Origin: Caldilineaceae bacterium
GTDB taxonomy: Bacteria > Chloroflexota > Anaerolineae > Caldilineales > Caldilineaceae
Reading direction: 5' to 3'
Assembly (NCBI GenBank): GCA_018003515.1
Contig: JAGNDO010000017.1
Coordinates: forward strand, 1-64,000
DNA length: 64,000 nucleotides
The notes beneath the pieces were generated by a model. That model saw only the letters and a list, made by a program, of their open reading frames with translations. It had not been told where the DNA came from and ran no database searches. Below are positions 44,335 through 53,028 of this stretch, piece by piece. A program made the translations under genes and the position numbers. Every line of letters begins with the position of its first letter. Positions within the stretch are counted from its first letter, which is position 1.

Positions 44335-45396
44335 ATGCACACAAACGGAACAGTGCCACAGAACCAGGCCCACGGATTGCTCAACACCCACTACACCGAC
44401 GCCGGGGTTTTTGACCAAGAGCAACGGGTGATCTTTCAACGCTCGTGGCAGATTGTGGGACGGCTGGAGGAGTTGGCGAACCGCGGGGACTATCTGACCT
44501 GCAATTTGGGCGGGGAGCCGATTGTGGTGGTGCGGGATCCCACGGGGCTGCACGCCATGTACAACGTCTGCGCCCACCGGGGGATGCGCCTGGCCGAGGG
44601 AAAGGGCAACTATCGCCGTCTCTATTGCCCCTATCACGGCTGGACCTATGACTTGGATGGCAAGCTGCGGGGCGTGCCCTACGAAAAGTGTCTGCCCGGT
44701 GTGGACCGGTCACAGATCCGTCTGAAGCCGGTGCAGGTGGATAGCTGGGGCGGCTTTGTCTTTGTCAACCCAGACCCGGACGCGCCGTCCCTGTTGGCCA
44801 GCCTGGGCGGGATGGTGGACCGCTGGAATGGCTACACATCGGTCTGGGAAGATCTGCGGGAGGTGAAGCGCTATTCCTACGACGAGCCGATCAACTGGAA
44901 GATTTTCATGGAGAATGCCACCGACTACTATCACATTCCCTTTATCCATTCCGAGACCTTGGAACTGCCGCCGATCATCGAAAATGTGGCCTGCGGCCAG
45001 CACTTTCAGTTGACGCCGGTGACGCCGGAGGAGAACTACCGCCGCTTCTTCGATCTAATCTTCCCCAACATGTATTTTCATGTGGGGCCGAGCAAAGTGC
45101 AGCTTTTCCGGGTGATCCCCATCTCCGCTGCGCTCTGCCATGTGGATGTGATCCTCTACCAGACCGCCGAACAGGCCGAGGCGTACCCCATCAACGACCC
45201 GCGGATGCACCGGGACATCAACCAGATTTTGCATGAGGATTTCGGCATCTGCCGGGTGTTGCAAGAGCAGGCCTCTTCCAAGGCCTATCGCATTCTGTAT
45301 ACGGCCACGGATTTGGAAGAAGGAGTGGATCACTTCGACAAAATGGTGCTGGCCGCGTTGCAGGAGGGCGAAGCGGTTAGCAGCCGCTTCCTATAG
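44335..45396 (+). CDS. Rieske non-haem iron oxygenase, large (alpha) subunit type
   Basis: A 353-residue oxygenase. The Rieske cluster ligands are C79-x-H81 and C98-x2-H101 (NVCAHRG, YCPYHGW). The catalytic iron site is in NATDYYHIPFIH, with His200 and His205, and a later acid is expected near HEDFGICR. The family hydroxylates, dihydroxylates, demethylates or cyclises small molecules. The best start is the ATG at 44335, with GGGAGA upstream; a frame from 44284 has no such site. The separate Rieske ferredoxin at 39823 could supply electrons. It lies between the dikinase domain and the FAD enzyme. Confidence 0.88.
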   Translation: MHTNGTVPQNQAHGLLNTHYTDAGVFDQEQRVIFQRSWQIVGRLEELANRGDYLTCNLGGEPIVVVRDPTGLHAMYNVCAHRGMRLAEGKGNYRRLYCPYHGWTYDLDGKLRGVPYEKCLPGVDRSQIRLKPVQVDSWGGFVFVNPDPDAPSLLASLGGMVDRWNGYTSVWEDLREVKRYSYDEPINWKIFMENATDYYHIPFIHSETLELPPIIENVACGQHFQLTPVTPEENYRRFFDLIFPNMYFHVGPSKVQLFRVIPISAALCHVDVILYQTAEQAEAYPINDPRMHRDINQILHEDFGICRVLQEQASSKAYRILYTATDLEEGVDHFDKMVLAALQEGEAVSSRFL

Positions 45397-45540
45397 GATA
45401 AGGAGACTGCCTCTGATTATTCTTTGCCGCTTTGGAATCACTGTCTGTTTGTATTCACTATTATCTGCGTCCAGCCTTTCTTCCATCAGCCTGACCAGTA
45501 CACAAGACTCAACTTTTCAACGATATTCAGAGGAATTTCC
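45397..45540. other. Spacer, no gene seen
   Basis: An A/T-richer gap of 144 bases, with AGAGGAATT as the ribosome binding site of the next gene. A weak start far upstream (45424) of the FAD enzyme would add a hydrophobic leader, but the FAD motif lies at the usual distance from the ATG at 45541. Confidence 0.4.
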
Positions 45541-47115
45541 ATGTCCACCCAAAAGACCCAGAACTATACCCACGACGCAATTATCATCGGCGGCGGCCAC
45601 AACGGACTGGTCTGCGCGGCCTATTTGGCCAAAGCCGGACTGGATGTGCTGGTGCTGGAGCGTCGCCACGTGGTGGGCGGTGCCTGCGCCACCGAGGAGA
45701 TCTTCCCCGGCTATCACGTCTCCACCTGCTCCTATGTGGTCTACATTTTGCAGGACAAAATTGTGGAAGAGTTGGCGCTGCGCAAACACGGCTACGATGT
45801 CCACCCCCTGCCCATGAAGCGCCTCTTCCCCTTCCCCGATGGCCGGTCGCTGATCTTTTGGAACGACACCGCCCGCACCTGCCGGGATATCGAGGCGATG
45901 TTCTCGGCCAAGGATGCCCAGGGCTATGCCCAACTACAGGAATTTTGGTATCGGGCCGGTGGCCTCTTCAACCGCTTCTTTCTGGCCGAGCCGCCGACGA
46001 TTGCAGAGTTGCAGGAGATGGTGCGGGGCACAGAGGACGAGGCCCTGCTTGATACGCTTCTCCACACCACCCTGAGCGAACTGGTGGACGATCTCTTCGA
46101 GAGCGAAGAGGTGAAGGCGGCGGCGGTCTCCCACATTATGGCCGCCAAGGGGGTGGACGAGCCGGGGCTGCTCTTTGCCTATGCGGCCACCAAGCCCAAT
46201 ACCCTGACCAACTCCGCCAACCAGGGCATTTCTGTAGGCGGGATGGGCGGGCTGTCGTCGGCCATTGGGCGCTCGGCCCAGGCTGCCGGGGCCAAAATCC
46301 GCTGCGGCGCGGAGGTGAAACGGGTGTTGATGGAGGACGGCCAGGCCGTGGGCGTAGAGCTATGCGACGGCCAGATCATCCGCAGCCGGATTGTCATCTC
46401 CAATGCCGACCCCAAGCGCACGTTTCTGCATCTGGTGGGCGAGGAACATTTGCAGCCGGTCGTGGCCGACTCCATCCGCGGGCTGGAGAGCGCCTGCGCC
46501 ACAGCCAAATTCCACGCCATTGTGAACGAACTGCCCGATTTCAGCCGCTTTCTGGGCGCGGATGCCGACCCGAAGCTGGTTTCCACCGTGGGCCTTGGCC
46601 CCACAATGGGCTACTATCGAAAATCTATCGAAGACGCCCTGGCCGGGCGTCTCACCGACTGCCCTGTGATCGATGTGCAAATTCCTACGGTCTACGATAA
46701 GACCATCGCGCCGGAGGGCAAGCATATCGTCTCCATGTGGGTGCGCTTCCTGCCTGTGCACCCGGCGGAGGGCAGTTGGCACGACCTGCGGGAGCAATTT
46801 GGCAACCAACTGATCGACCTGATGACCGAATACACCCCCAATTTCCGGGAGTCGATCATCGACTGGCTGGTCTACACCCCCGCGGATATCGAACAGCGGC
46901 TGCACATCACCGATGGCAACTTCCGCCACACGGACCACACGGCCAGCCAACTGCTGGCCCACCGCCTCTTCTCTCGGGGCGGCCATCGCACACCGGTGCC
47001 TGGCCTCTATATGTGCGGCGCGGGCACCCATCCTGGCGGGGATGTGAGCGGCGCACCGGGCCACAACGCGGCCCACCGGATATTGGAAGATTGGGGAACG
47101 AAAGTAGAGGGGTAA
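45541..47115 (+). CDS. FAD-dependent phytoene-dehydrogenase-like oxidoreductase
   Basis: A 524-residue flavoprotein of the phytoene desaturase/PYROXD2/amine oxidase group. The dinucleotide motif IIGGGHNGLVCAAYLAKAG lies at ~15-33, followed by VLERRHVVGGACATEE. The C-terminal FAD site is GLYMCGAGTHPGGDVSGAPGHNAA. It probably introduces double bonds or oxidises an amine or alcohol in the pathway. It follows the Rieske oxygenase and is followed after four bases by the P-type ATPase gene, so these form one transcription unit. Confidence 0.88.
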   Translation: MSTQKTQNYTHDAIIIGGGHNGLVCAAYLAKAGLDVLVLERRHVVGGACATEEIFPGYHVSTCSYVVYILQDKIVEELALRKHGYDVHPLPMKRLFPFPDGRSLIFWNDTARTCRDIEAMFSAKDAQGYAQLQEFWYRAGGLFNRFFLAEPPTIAELQEMVRGTEDEALLDTLLHTTLSELVDDLFESEEVKAAAVSHIMAAKGVDEPGLLFAYAATKPNTLTNSANQGISVGGMGGLSSAIGRSAQAAGAKIRCGAEVKRVLMEDGQAVGVELCDGQIIRSRIVISNADPKRTFLHLVGEEHLQPVVADSIRGLESACATAKFHAIVNELPDFSRFLGADADPKLVSTVGLGPTMGYYRKSIEDALAGRLTDCPVIDVQIPTVYDKTIAPEGKHIVSMWVRFLPVHPAEGSWHDLREQFGNQLIDLMTEYTPNFRESIIDWLVYTPADIEQRLHITDGNFRHTDHTASQLLAHRLFSRGGHRTPVPGLYMCGAGTHPGGDVSGAPGHNAAHRILEDWGTKVEG

Positions 47116-47119
47116 TCAT

Positions 47120-49234
47120 ATGCTTATTTCAACCTTATTGGCAGGTGGTGTGGCGATTGTGGCGGGAGGGGTGGCTGTGCAGCGGTCGCCGGTCTTGGTC
47201 GGGGAGATTCGGGGCGGCTTTCCGATTGCGCGCAAACGCCAGGCCAGCCTGCTCGAACAGATCAAAAGCGTGGCCCTCGACATGGACGACCAATATCAGC
47301 GCTTTATGGTGGATCGGGTCGATCCCTTCTTTGGCGGAACCCGCAGCGTGGCGCTGAAAGATATCGTCTCGGCCAAGGAGACCCTGGATATCGGCGACTA
47401 TGAGCGGCAACTCAACCGCTATCTGGCCGCGGCGGGGGCCACCCTGGGCACGGCCATCGTCGGGGCCTTCTACCCGCCGGTTTTGGTCGTCACCTTGGGG
47501 GCGGCGCTCTACAGCACAACGCTGATCTTCCGCAACGGCTACGAGGCGATTGTCGTCGAGCGCAAGCTGCGCATGGACGTGATGGGCTCCCTCTACTTCA
47601 TCGGAGCCTATGCCGGCGGCTACTTTATGGCGGGCAGCTTTGGTCTTTTCGCCTTCTATCTCAGCGAAAAACTGGTCATGATCACCCAGGACCGCTCCCA
47701 AAAGAGCCTGATCAATGTCTTCTCCCAGCAGCCCCGCACGGTCTGGCTGTGGGTGGAGGGCAACGAGATCGAGGTCGCCTTCGAGTCCCTCCAGGCCGAC
47801 GATATTGTGGTCCTTCACGCCGGGCAGGTGATCCCCGTGGATGGGATGATCGAGCAGGGCAACGCCACCATCGACCAACACATGCTGACCGGGGAAGCCC
47901 AGCCCGTGGAGCGGGCCGTGGGGGATCGGGTGTTGACCTCCACCATGCTGGTAGGCGGCAAGATTCATGTGCGGGTGGAGCAGACCGGCGAGGCCACAGT
48001 GGCCGCCCAGATCGGCACAATGCTCAACAGCACCGCCTCCTTCCAGGCCAACATCGTCTCCAAAGGCGAGCAGATCGCCGATGATTCTGTGCCGCCCAGT
48101 ATGCTGGTGGCCCTGATCGGTCTCTATCTGACCGGCTATCAGGCCATGGTGACGATTTTCGGTTCGGCCATCGGGCTGAACATCAAGATCACCGCGCCGA
48201 TTGCCATGCTCAACTTCCTGAATGTGGCCGCCCACAACGGCATTCTGGTCAAGGATGGCCGCTCGTTGGAACTGCTGAAGGATGTGGACACGGTGATCTT
48301 TGACAAGACCGGTACCCTGACCCTGGAACAGCCCAATGTGGCCCAGATCCACATCAGCAACGGCTACAGCGCCGAGCAGGTGCTGGCCTTTGCTGCCGCG
48401 GCCGAACACCGCCAGACCCACCCCATCGCCCGGGCCATTCTGGACGCAGCCGCGGCCCAGAATTTGGCCGTGCCCATCATGGACCAGGCCCATTACGACC
48501 TGGGCTATGGCCTGCGGGTGCAGGTGGAGGGCAAGCTGATCCGGGTGGGCAGCGACCGCTACATGACCATGGAAAACATCGAGATCCCTGCCGAAATCCA
48601 AGCCTTGAAAGAGGCGGCCCAGGCCCAGGGCCACTCCCTGGTAATGGTCGGCATCGACGATAAATTGGCCGGCGCGATTGAACTTCAGCCCACCATCCGC
48701 CCGGAAGCCGCCGAGATCGTCCAGAATCTGCTGGCCCGGGGCGTGGACATTTACGTCATCTCTGGGGATCAGGAAGAGCCGACCCGCAAGCTGACCGAGA
48801 CGCTGGGCATCCCCCACTACTTCGCCAACACGTTGCCCGAAAACAAGGCGGCCATGGTGGAGCAGCTACAGAGCGAAGGCCGCTCGGTCTGCTTTGTGGG
48901 CGATGGCATCAACGACTCCATCGCGCTGAAGAAGGCGAATGTCTCCGTCTCCCTGCGCGGGGCCTCCACCGCGGCCACGGACACGGCCCAGGTGGTGCTG
49001 ATGGCCCAAAGCCTGCGCCAGTTGCCCTATCTCTTCGATCTGGCCCACGAGTTCGACAGCAACATGAAGGCGGGCTTTGCCGCTGCCGTGGGCCAGGGCG
49101 TCGTCGTCATCAGCGGCGCGCTGCTGGGCTGGGTGGGCATCCTGGGCGGCACGCTGATCTGGGAAGTCGGCCTGCTGGCCGGGCTGGGGGTGGCGATGTT
49201 GCCCCTGCGCAAGTTGAGTCAGAAGGAGGGTTAA
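47120..49234 (+). CDS. P1-type (heavy-metal-like) P-type ATPase lacking the CPx motif
   Basis: A 704-residue complete P-type ATPase. Actuator domain GQVIPVDGMIEQG with an intact T-G-E (MLTGEAQPVE); phosphorylation site Asp395 in FDKTGTLT; HP motif in HRQTHPIARA; hinge GDGINDS. These are typical of heavy-metal P1B ATPases, but the membrane Cys-Pro-x motif that binds metal reads T-A-P (NIKITAPIAML), and there is no N-terminal metal-binding Cys domain, so the cargo is unlikely to be a usual soft metal. A ~90-residue N-terminal region with a membrane segment is special to this protein. Two degenerate relatives are in the same island. Substrate unknown. Confidence 0.85.
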   Translation: MLISTLLAGGVAIVAGGVAVQRSPVLVGEIRGGFPIARKRQASLLEQIKSVALDMDDQYQRFMVDRVDPFFGGTRSVALKDIVSAKETLDIGDYERQLNRYLAAAGATLGTAIVGAFYPPVLVVTLGAALYSTTLIFRNGYEAIVVERKLRMDVMGSLYFIGAYAGGYFMAGSFGLFAFYLSEKLVMITQDRSQKSLINVFSQQPRTVWLWVEGNEIEVAFESLQADDIVVLHAGQVIPVDGMIEQGNATIDQHMLTGEAQPVERAVGDRVLTSTMLVGGKIHVRVEQTGEATVAAQIGTMLNSTASFQANIVSKGEQIADDSVPPSMLVALIGLYLTGYQAMVTIFGSAIGLNIKITAPIAMLNFLNVAAHNGILVKDGRSLELLKDVDTVIFDKTGTLTLEQPNVAQIHISNGYSAEQVLAFAAAAEHRQTHPIARAILDAAAAQNLAVPIMDQAHYDLGYGLRVQVEGKLIRVGSDRYMTMENIEIPAEIQALKEAAQAQGHSLVMVGIDDKLAGAIELQPTIRPEAAEIVQNLLARGVDIYVISGDQEEPTRKLTETLGIPHYFANTLPENKAAMVEQLQSEGRSVCFVGDGINDSIALKKANVSVSLRGASTAATDTAQVVLMAQSLRQLPYLFDLAHEFDSNMKAGFAAAVGQGVVVISGALLGWVGILGGTLIWEVGLLAGLGVAMLPLRKLSQKEG

Positions 49235-49362
49235 GCACACCACCATTCAAATAAGGATATTTGACCCGTGGAGTAGGCATCCTCAGATGCCGGGTTTGTT
49301 CGGCAAAAGCCGCATCTGAGGATGCTAACTCCGCCTATTTGAATGGTATTGGGGTTAAGCAC
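49228..49362. mobile_element. MITE-like palindrome at the ATPase stop, with 11-bp direct repeats
   Basis: Terminal inverted repeats ACCATTCAAATA (49242-49253) and TATTTGAATGGT (49336-49347) are perfect. An inner palindrome GCATCCTCAGATGC / GCATCTGAGGATGC relates it to the repeats at 31351 and 57575. The 11-mer GGGTTAAGCAC stands on both sides (49228-49238 and 49352-49362), resembling a target duplication; the left copy contains the stop codon of the ATPase gene. Confidence 0.78.
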
Positions 49363-49455
49363 GGATTTACCAGAAAGCACCAAAAATTCCCGGCACTTCA
49401 AGTTCACGTGTGTTGAAAATCGCCCTTACCCATTCAATCTATAAAAGGATGCAAG

Positions 49456-49656
49456 ATGAAACTCAAAACAGTGATGACCAGCAAGAACGTCACCCTTAAC
49501 CAGCCTGCCCCGCGCCAGGTCGAAACCGGCCACGGCGGCCTGCCCGTGCGGACCAATCTTCGGGCAGGCAATTTATTGATCGGCACGGATAGCAATGGGG
49601 CAATGCCAACCGGACATCCGGTTGGACACGTCCACACACATGACGTAGAGGCATAA
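49456..49656 (+). CDS. Small peptide 3 with G-L-P-V-R motif (candidate RiPP precursor)
   Basis: A 66-residue peptide with AAAGGA upstream. Residues 28-38 read G-L-P-V-R-T-N-L-R-A-G, matching peptides 1 and 2 some 18 kb upstream. The N-terminus is Lys/Thr/Asn-rich; the C-terminal part (NLLIGTDSNGAM, then a His-rich GHPVGHVHTHDVEA) differs completely from the other two. Conservation of only the central motif is the pattern of a leader recognition element with diverse cores. The next gene, 66 bases on, is an exporter with a degenerate C39-like domain. Confidence 0.7.
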   Translation: MKLKTVMTSKNVTLNQPAPRQVETGHGGLPVRTNLRAGNLLIGTDSNGAMPTGHPVGHVHTHDVEA

Positions 49657-49722
49657 ATACGCTACGCTCTCCATGCACCGTAAAAAGCGCCAACGTGGTA
49701 CCCGTATAGAACGCAAGAGCCT

Positions 49723-51873
49723 ATGACTGTAGACGAGTATACATGGCCCCTCTCCCAACTGGGAGAAGCAATAGCAGAACTGGGCCAGCGAGCCGGGCTT
49801 GTGTCCGCGGCCGGGTTTCCTGGCAGCCCGCCGCAAGTCTGCCATACAGACCCGGATGCCCTGGCCATCTGGCTGGGTCAGATCGCCGCTGGCCTGGGGC
49901 TGGAAACCGAAGCCGTGGAGACAAGCTACCCCGATATCGAAGCGCTCCTCTGCCACGGTCCGCCGGCGCTGCTACGTCTGCCGGGGACTGATCCCGGAGA
50001 ATCATCCGGGCGCGGCGGATTTCTGGCCCTGATGGGCAGTCGGGGCGACCGGCTGCATGTGCTGGGGCCGGATGGCAAGAGCCATTGGGTCGCTGTCTCG
50101 GCGCTCCGCCAGCACCTCTGCGACCCTTGGGAAGCGCCCTTGGCGGTCGGGATCGATGCGTTGCTGGTCGCCGCCAACATCCCGGCAGAGCGCCGGGAGA
50201 AAGTGCGTGGGGCCCTGCTGACGGAACAACTGGCGGATCAACATCTGACCGCCTGCTGGTTGCTGCGCACATCGCCCGGCACCAGTCTGTGGCAGCAGAT
50301 ACGCCAAAGTCACCTGCTGCGCTCGTTAACCGTGGCCTTTAGCGCCAATATTTTCTACCAGGTGCTGCTGCTCTTCTCCTGGATGATGATTGGCCAGGGC
50401 GCGTTGCAGGGGCACTTTGAATGGACGTGGTTATGGGCCTGGGCGCTGCTCCTGCTCTCCATGATTCCTGTTCAGCTCCTGATCGCCTGGGCGCAACAGC
50501 GGTTGACGTTGGAGGGGACGCTCCTCCTGCGCCAACGCTTGCTCTATGGGGCGTTGCGCATGGATCCTGAACTGGTGCGCCACGGGGGGGTGGGCTATTT
50601 CTTGGATCGTGTGCTTGACGTGGAGGCGTTGGAGAGCCTTGTGCTCTCCGGGGCCTTTGGCACCCTGTTGGCCGGGGTGCAGCTTGTCACCGCCGGGGTT
50701 GTACTCTATCTGGGCGTGGGCGGGGGGCTGCACGTGGCGCTGCTGCTCCTGGTTTTGCTCTATGTTCTGGGGGCAAGTTGGTTCTATTACCGCCGCTTCC
50801 AGACCTGGGACAGCGCCCATCGGGCCTTGTCCACGGATCTGGTGGAGCAGATGGTCGGCCACCGCACCCGGCTGGCCCAAGAAGCGCCCAGCCGTCGCCA
50901 CGTCGACGAAGACCGGCTGTTGATGCGCTATCTCAAGGCATCCGAACGCCGGGATACCAGCCAACTCTTCTTGGGCAACGCTGTGCCCCAAATTTGGCTG
51001 TTATTGGGATTGGCCCTATTAAGTTACAATATCGTCGTTGAACCAGCATCGGTGACAGCCCTGGCGGTGAGTGTGGGGGGCGTGCTGTTGGCGTGGCGGG
51101 CCTTGGGCCAGTTTATGCAGGGGGCATCCAACCTGGTGCGCGCCTTTGTCGCCTGGCAAGAGGTCGCCCCGATTGCCCAGGCCGCCGATGCTCCCCCGAC
51201 AACAGCCGCGGATCCGGGGCTGGCGCTCCGATCCGCCCAACAGACGGCCACAAACGAACGCATGCCCCTGCTCACCGGCCATCAGATCAGCTTTCGCTAT
51301 GCTGCCGACGATGCGCCTGTGTTGGCCAACTGTGACATTTCGATCTCTGTGGGCGACCGGCTGCTGCTGGAAGGGCCATCGGGCGGAGGCAAGTCTACCC
51401 TGGCCGGTCTGCTGGCCGGGGTGCGCCAGCCGGACAACGGGCTGCTGTTGCTCAACGGCTACGATCAACAGACCCTTGGGGAAGAAAACTGGCGGCGGCA
51501 AGTGGTGCTGGCCCCGCAATTTCACGAAAATTTTGTCTTCACCGGCACCCTGGCCTTCAATCTGCTCATGGGCAGAGGGTGGCCACCCCAGGCCGAGGAC
51601 ATGCAGGAAGCCGACGAAGTCTGTCGGGAACTGGGGTTGGGGCCATTGCTGGATCGTATGCCCGGCGGGCTGATGCAGGAAGTGGGCGAGAGCGGCTGGC
51701 AGTTGTCCCATGGCGAGCGCAGCCGACTGTTCATGGCCCGGGCCCTGCTGCAACAGGCCAAGCTGCTGGTGTTGGACGAGAGCTTCGCCGCCCTGGACCC
51801 AGACAGTTTGGAACAAGCCCTGCAATGCGTCTGGCGGCGTGCCCCCACCCTGGTGGTGATCGCCCATCCGTAG
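49723..51873 (+). CDS. ABC exporter with degenerate C39-like N-terminal domain
   Basis: A 716-residue exporter. Residues ~1-170 resemble the catalytically dead C39-like domains of some peptide exporters (LLRLPG, FLALMGSRGDRLHVLGPDGKSHWV); no D-C-G-P motif is seen, so cleavage is not expected. Membrane helices occupy ~200-470. The ATPase has Walker A GPSGGGKST (551-559), signature LSHGERSR, Walker B LLVLDESFAALD and ends at the H-loop VVIAHP with nothing after it, a shorter C-terminus than usual. It may carry the peptide or its conjugate, perhaps pairing with the C39 exporter at 32149. Confidence 0.85.
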   Translation: MTVDEYTWPLSQLGEAIAELGQRAGLVSAAGFPGSPPQVCHTDPDALAIWLGQIAAGLGLETEAVETSYPDIEALLCHGPPALLRLPGTDPGESSGRGGFLALMGSRGDRLHVLGPDGKSHWVAVSALRQHLCDPWEAPLAVGIDALLVAANIPAERREKVRGALLTEQLADQHLTACWLLRTSPGTSLWQQIRQSHLLRSLTVAFSANIFYQVLLLFSWMMIGQGALQGHFEWTWLWAWALLLLSMIPVQLLIAWAQQRLTLEGTLLLRQRLLYGALRMDPELVRHGGVGYFLDRVLDVEALESLVLSGAFGTLLAGVQLVTAGVVLYLGVGGGLHVALLLLVLLYVLGASWFYYRRFQTWDSAHRALSTDLVEQMVGHRTRLAQEAPSRRHVDEDRLLMRYLKASERRDTSQLFLGNAVPQIWLLLGLALLSYNIVVEPASVTALAVSVGGVLLAWRALGQFMQGASNLVRAFVAWQEVAPIAQAADAPPTTAADPGLALRSAQQTATNERMPLLTGHQISFRYAADDAPVLANCDISISVGDRLLLEGPSGGGKSTLAGLLAGVRQPDNGLLLLNGYDQQTLGEENWRRQVVLAPQFHENFVFTGTLAFNLLMGRGWPPQAEDMQEADEVCRELGLGPLLDRMPGGLMQEVGESGWQLSHGERSRLFMARALLQQAKLLVLDESFAALDPDSLEQALQCVWRRAPTLVVIAHP

Positions 51874-51892
51874 GAGATAGGGGAGGAATACC

Positions 51893-52282
51893 ATGAGCTT
51901 CGCACTACTTCTGGCCGCAGCCATTGCCGTGGGCATATCGACAAAAGTGGGTCTTGATCGGCACCGCCCGGCCCACAGTTGGCTGACGGCATCGGCTGCC
52001 CCCTTGGCCCAACCCAGCAGGAGAGCGGACCCAATGGTCGGGCAGATAGCCGGGCAGATGGTCGGGCAGATCGTCATGGACCGTCTGGAACAGATCAACG
52101 GGGTCGAGCCGCTCTTTGCCCGGCGGCTAAACCAGTCCGGCATTTTGACCTATGCAGAGATGGCGGCCCTCTCGCCGGCAGCCCTGCAATCCACCGTGGC
52201 GCCGGATGGCCCCTTCAATCTGCCCACGGAGCAATGGTTGGCCCAGGCTCGTCGCCTGGCAAAGGGAGTTGAAAGTCTATGA
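51893..52282 (+). CDS. Membrane-anchored helix-hairpin-helix-like small protein
   Basis: A 129-residue protein. A hydrophobic N-terminal segment (FALLLAAAIAVGIST) suggests a signal anchor. Residues ~63-125 (LEQINGVEPLFARRLNQSGILTYAEMAALSP) fit the HhH_5/DUF4332-like helix-hairpin-helix pattern, in which the G-[IV] pair usually contacts nucleic acid or another protein. It starts 19 bases after the exporter and ends in ATGA overlap with the ParA gene, so it is translationally coupled to it. Confidence 0.6.
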   Translation: MSFALLLAAAIAVGISTKVGLDRHRPAHSWLTASAAPLAQPSRRADPMVGQIAGQMVGQIVMDRLEQINGVEPLFARRLNQSGILTYAEMAALSPAALQSTVAPDGPFNLPTEQWLAQARRLAKGVESL

Positions 52283-53028
52283 CACAGATTGTCGCAGTGA
52301 TCAGCCACAAAGGGGGCACGGGCAAAACCTCCCTTGTCCAAAACCTGGCCCATGAGCTGGGCCGCACCCGGCGCGTCTTGGCCGTGGACCTGGACTCCCA
52401 ATCCAACCTGACCATCGGCTCTGGGCTTGAGCTGCTGGACGAGAGACCGACAGTTCTTCAGGCCATGCACACGCCCGCCACGACCGGCGATTCATTGATC
52501 CAAACAGGAAACTATTGGCTGCTCCCCGCCAGCCTGGATCTGGCGCTGGCCGACCAGCAGTTCGCCGGTCACTACGACCGCAACGACAAGCTGAAGGATG
52601 CCCTGGACCAGGTGGCAGAGCGCTTTGACGTGATTCTGATCGACGGGCCGCCCAATCTGGGCTTTTTCGCCTTCAACGCCCTGACTGCGGCCACCCAAGT
52701 ATTGGTGCCTCTGCAATGCCAACCCTACGCCTTCCGCGCCCTGGATGGCACGCTGCAATTGATCGATCTGGTGCGCAAGGGCAACCGTACCTTGCATTTA
52801 CAGGCAATCGTCTTGACCATGTATGATCGACGGGTGACATTGACCGCTTCGGTAGAGGACGCGGCCCGCCAGCGCTTTGGCGATCGGGTCTCCCAAACCG
52901 TGATTCCGGTCAATATTGCGATTGCCGAAGCCACCCTGGACGGCGTCCCCGTGGCGGTCTACGATCCCCGGTCTGCCGGTGCCCTGGCCTATGCAAATCT
53001 GGCACAGGAGTTGTTCCATGACAACTAA
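52279..53028 (+). CDS. ParA/MinD-family ATPase
   Basis: A 249-residue P-loop ATPase with the deviant Walker A KGGTGKT (residues 11-17), VLAVDLDSQSNL and VILIDGPPNLG. It belongs to the ParA/Soj type that positions DNA or protein complexes. No parS-like sites or replication genes are near, so plasmid partition is unlikely; a role in placing the exporter or biosynthetic complex in the cell is possible, as known for some orphan ParAs. The start overlaps the upstream stop (ATGA), and its end overlaps the next small gene by 11 bases. Confidence 0.87.
   Translation: MTQIVAVISHKGGTGKTSLVQNLAHELGRTRRVLAVDLDSQSNLTIGSGLELLDERPTVLQAMHTPATTGDSLIQTGNYWLLPASLDLALADQQFAGHYDRNDKLKDALDQVAERFDVILIDGPPNLGFFAFNALTAATQVLVPLQCQPYAFRALDGTLQLIDLVRKGNRTLHLQAIVLTMYDRRVTLTASVEDAARQRFGDRVSQTVIPVNIAIAEATLDGVPVAVYDPRSAGALAYANLAQELFHDN

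Noticed and set aside
47135-48817. 560-codon minus-strand open frame opposite the P-type ATPase
   Set aside because: His/Gly/Gln-rich composition typical of antisense frames; the + strand has all ATPase motifs.
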